Assembly (NCBI GenBank): GCA_028752905.1 | Contig: JAQNBH010000013.1 | Location: 17,854,302-17,918,301, forward strand | Direction of reading: 5' to 3' | Source: Cladorhizidae sp. MBARI D1340-BT2 | Taxonomy: Eukaryota; Porifera; Demospongiae; Poecilosclerida; Cladorhizidae | Length of the DNA stretch: 64,000 nt | Part shown: positions 60,948 to 64,000 of the stretch, piece after piece | Position numbering within the stretch: the stretch's first letter is position 1 | Layout: each line of letters begins with the position of its first letter | Translations under genes and position numbers: made by a program | The notes under the pieces: model-generated | What the model was told of the DNA's origin: nothing | Databases searched by the model: none | Seen by the model: only the letters and a program-made list of their open reading frames with translations

Positions 60948-63330
60948 GGCTGATCATTGGAGCTCAAGAGTTGAGTTCGCTTTTCTGTGAGTTGGCATCT
61001 ATCACAAGCCTGGCAGGCTGTACGAACATCTTTGCTGATACCTGACCAGAAGAAATGCTGCATAATCTTGTACTTGGTGCGAGCAAAGCCAACATGACCC
61101 GACATCAGTGTGGAGTGAGCCAGCTTGATCACAGCCACACGATGAGAGAGGGGTAGGACAATCTGGAAATGAGTATCTCCTGTCTTGTCTGGTCAGTAGT
61201 CTTCCTGTGGAGGACACATTTGAGCTTGATGTTACTCAGACTCAGGTAGGTCAACTTTGGCCCAGAAATCATTCAAGGAAGGGTCTTCCAAATGGTCTTG
61301 GTTGTACAGAGACTAAGAGTTTACATCAGAGCACAGAGTGGACTCAATGTCATACTGGGATGGAGGGGATGGCAAATAGCTGGATAAGAGAACAGAGTGA
61401 GAGAGGTTTCAGGAAAGTTATAAGAGGATGAGAGAATATCATTATAACAATCATGTATTTCTCCTAGCCAGCAGCAACAACAGCTGGTGAAACAATCTTG
61501 TCAGATGGGTTGGAGTGAGTAGTGACTTCACACACTTCTTTTGGAACATCTTGGATATCATCTTTGAGCAACTGAAATAGTAGTGGGCAATCTGATCCAA
61601 GGAAAATGTCACAAGAGATCTCATCGGATACTGCCATGGCCATCTCAAAACTTGACTGCTAGATTCGGCAGGAAAACTGAACAAACAGAGAGGGTAATTG
61701 CAGGTACGTGTACTCCCATGATGGTCACTGAGGATATTTGTGAGAAATGGTCGGAGCCTCAGTTCTGGAGGTTTTGGAGTAGTCCAGAACTGATTACCGT
61801 GTGGTCAGTACTACTGTCTACAAAAAAAACGGACTGGGGCATTCTGGACAGATCTCATAGTGACAAGGGACAGCAGAGTGCACTGGTACTTCAGTGAGTC
61901 GGTGTTTCTGACTTCCTTCTCAGGGCAGGCAGTGCTGAGATGATCCCACTTTCTTCATTGAAAACACAAGCGACCTTTAACATCATCGAAATAGTTACTC
62001 AGTCTGTGAGGTCGTGTATGTTGTGATGGTTGAGGCACTTCACTGGGTTGTTGCGATGTTCTGGGGTTGGCCTGGTTGGAGAACTGGGTCACTGTCACAG
62101 CTGGAGAGGATGTTTGAGAATTTGTAGGAGATTGAAGGATTGGGGTCTGAGGGCAATTTTGCCACTGCTGTCTCTGTCGAGATGGTTAGTCTCGTCTCAT
62201 CCAGGGTTTATGTCCAGAATATCCTGGCTATATTTCTCAAGTGGTTCTCTGCTAAGTCAGCAATCTCTGCTGTAGCTGACTTCTGATCCCTAATCCTAAT
62301 CTAGATGTGATGGGGGATGATCTGTATGAGATGTTCCAGTGTGACTATGTCTCTGACTTCCTGTTTGGTCTCGGTATCTTTGGACCAGACTTCAAAGAAC
62401 AGGATTCCTCGATCGATGGTTTCTCTGCAAGTTTTCCTGGGATTCATTGTGATTCCTTGCCACTTTAATCAGAGGTTGTGTTTGTCGACGTGATGGAGTG
62501 TGTATAATGCTTTCTTTGCCTTCTTGTAGTCTTCCTTATCCTTATCAGGGAGGTTAAGGACTAACTTTGTACTTTGAGTGGGTAGGGGTGGTGTTAGTAA
62601 AAGATCCAGTACTTTGGAGCGACTTCATGAGTGGTCATAATTATGTTTTTCAAAACTTGGAGAAATACTTCCATTTTGTCACCATGGATGTATTGGTTGA
62701 GTTTGTGAGCATGAGTTCCTCTGTCTTTTTTTCAGCTTTAGACATTTCTGGTAGTCTGTACCTCTCTTTGAGTGCTCTCTCGTGGCTCTCTCTGTGCTGT
62801 TCAATCAGTCTCTCCTTCTCTGACTTTACATCTATTCTCCTCCATGTATACTCAAGTGACATCATCTCTTCTTTGCTGTTCTTCTCTAGCTTCTTGCTCC
62901 TCACAACTGTAGCAGAGATGTCATAGATACGATGAGCGGTGTCCATCTTCTATCAGCTTCAGCCTTGTCTGCTTCAACTTTCCTGCATTCTTCCTGTCTC
63001 AGGTTGTCTTCTCTGCTTCTGTTTCCGGTTGGATTCTGCCCATTATCGTTCAAACATCCGCATCATCACCAGCACGTCTGGTTCTCTTGGTGATGGTCGA
63101 AGCAGATTGGATGGACTCCTCTTTAGACAGCTCTTTGTTTTGTGACTGTCTTGTGTCTTGGGTTTCAGATCCTGAGGATGTAAAAAAGGTAGGGTCAGAT
63201 TTATGCCAACTATCCATCTGGAGAGTCTGGTAATGAACGGAATGTCTGTGGTGTATTTGTTAGTGTAGTTGGTTGGAGGATATGTAGAGGGATTCGAGCG
63301 GTCTGAAGTTGACTGGCACAATCAGTCAAG
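60872..63330 (-). pseudogene. 5' part of the composite element: gag, protease, integrase zinc finger
   Basis: Gag-like, charged coiled-coil region at 62946-62650 (RLIEQHRESHERALKERYRL). Protease near 61840-61540 reads VFFVDSSTDHTVIS, then EISCDIFLGSDCP, with DSS at the active site. Integrase HHCC region at 61138-60990: LAHSTLMSGHVGFARTKYKI, then ACQACDRCQL. It is cut by the hAT element just after the last Cys pair. Frames are broken by many stops. Confidence 0.7.
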
Positions 63331-63346
63331 TCGATGTGGGGGGCGA

Positions 63347-63362
63347 GGTTTTGCTGTCACCA
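63347..63362 (-). promoter_or_regulatory. Primer-binding site of the composite element
   Basis: Minus strand TGGTGACAGCAAAACC, two bases inside the 5' LTR. Confidence 0.6.
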
Positions 63363-63364
63363 GA

Positions 63365-63701
63365 TGATAGGCTGTTACTCCTCACTAGGTCTGTTCAAAG
63401 TGTGAGTGGTTCAATTCTATTCACTTGTAAGTAAATTAGAATTTCAATAAATAATATATACAGATCTCACACACAAGTAAATTCTGATCAACAGAGAAGA
63501 TCTTGCCAACTGTGGAATTCATGTGCTGGCTTCCTTTATCTAGGCTAACTGGCACATGATCTTCCTGCAGTCCTACTGGCTAACCAACATAATGACACAA
63601 TATATTATACATCCAATTAAGGCTATCTAATGATTTCACAGTTTATCCGTTATGAATGTCTTCTGTGATGTTTCTAATTGGCTTGTTAGGGGATCCTAAC
63701 A
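63365..63701 (-). repeat. 5' LTR of the composite element
   Basis: 337 bp partner of 51096-51414, followed by GATAC. Confidence 0.92.
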
Positions 63702-63868
63702 GATACCCATGGCAATGATTGCAGGATATGATTTTTGTTCCACAAAGCTTGACTGATCTATTCATATACTTCTAAGGAATTGGGAGGTGCAATTTCTATG
63801 TACATGACTTTACAAATAATAATATATATTTATTGATTTGTAATATTTACAACATGCTATATTGTCAG

Positions 63869-64000
63869 CATTATGAAGCTGAGGTAAACTTCCTCAGTTA
63901 TCATGGTCACAGCTGCCGGAAGAATGAAGGATGTCACTACTTCATGTGCAACAAATGTGAACTTGCATCATACTCCCCTATCCGCACAGGTGCTAACCAG
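63869..64000 (+). CDS. Possible exon fragment, FLYWCH-like, running off the window
   Basis: After a cag acceptor (63866-63868), 44 codons stay open to the end. The peptide has VNFLSYHGHSCRKNEGCHYF and MCNKCELASYSPIRTG, with spacing C-x5-C-x4-C-x2-C. The pattern resembles FLYWCH fingers found in Mutator-like transposases and some host proteins. Partial and tentative. Confidence 0.3.

Larger units (their letters stand above)
57563..61343. repeat. 390-bp direct duplication (57563-57953 and 60953-61343) flanking the hAT element
   Basis: Both blocks run from g(t/c)tgatcat(c/t)ggagctc to catcagagcac(g/a)gagt at close to 90% identity by eye and encode the integrase zinc-finger region. The hAT element lies exactly between them. 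Confidence 0.88.
51096..63701 (-). mobile_element. 12.6-kb composite Gypsy-type element with Gmr1-like domain order
   Basis: The outer LTRs (51096-51414, 63365-63701) begin TGTTAGG/TGATAGG and end CCTAACA, with target duplication GATAC at 51091-51095 and 63702-63706. Minus-strand order is LTR, PBS, gag, protease, integrase, RT, RNase H, PPT, LTR. Inside lie a segmental duplication (53244-54989), a second pol copy (54990-57953) and a hAT transposon (57955-60947). All domains carry stops or lost catalytic residues. Confidence 0.9.

Overview
This is eukaryotic, metazoan DNA: AT-rich, with multi-exon genes, GT-AG introns of 60 bp to several kb, extracellular modules (astacin, thrombospondin type 1), LTR and DNA transposons, and many long minisatellites. 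A marine invertebrate such as a sponge is my guess from the module mix and repeat content; the sequence does not prove the lineage. No rRNA, tRNA, operon or CRISPR was seen.

Layout. 0-7 kb: diverged duplications, a TSP1 exon remnant, a partly resolved minus-strand gene with a possible Ulp1/SENP-like C-terminus, and a dead Gypsy RT fragment. 7-13 kb: a ten-exon minus-strand astacin metalloprotease gene (signal peptide, propeptide, astacin, four TSP1 modules, a four-cysteine 'GCW' module, GPI-like tail). All junction phases agree, but two codons are stops. An intact second copy of its last exon lies tail-to-tail with it on the plus strand. 13-21 kb: mostly non-coding, with tandem repeats. 21-36 kb: a seven-exon DHRS7-like short-chain dehydrogenase on the plus strand, with long tandem arrays in five of its six introns, a foldback element in intron 3 and a dead Gypsy integrase in intron 1. 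37-40 kb: a very young, internally deleted Gypsy element (TSD ATCTC, LTRs differing by about one base) fusing gag, RT and RNase H without integrase. 40-51 kb: non-coding DNA, small repeats, a retroelement fragment, and a segmental duplication carrying a 1.6-kb insertion that is absent from its sister copy. 51-63.7 kb: a 12.6-kb Gypsy-type element (TSD GATAC) with integrase upstream of reverse transcriptase, the order known from Gmr1-like elements. It is broken up by the sister segmental duplication, a second pol copy and a hAT transposon flanked by a 390-bp duplication. The window ends in a possible FLYWCH-like exon.

The two host genes are not functionally linked by anything visible. The astacin product would be a secreted or surface-anchored protease if it is made at all; the DHRS7-like product is a membrane-anchored oxidoreductase. 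The rest is largely an archive of repeat expansion and nested transposition. The GCW exon recurs four times and one foldback repeat family occurs inside introns of both host genes.
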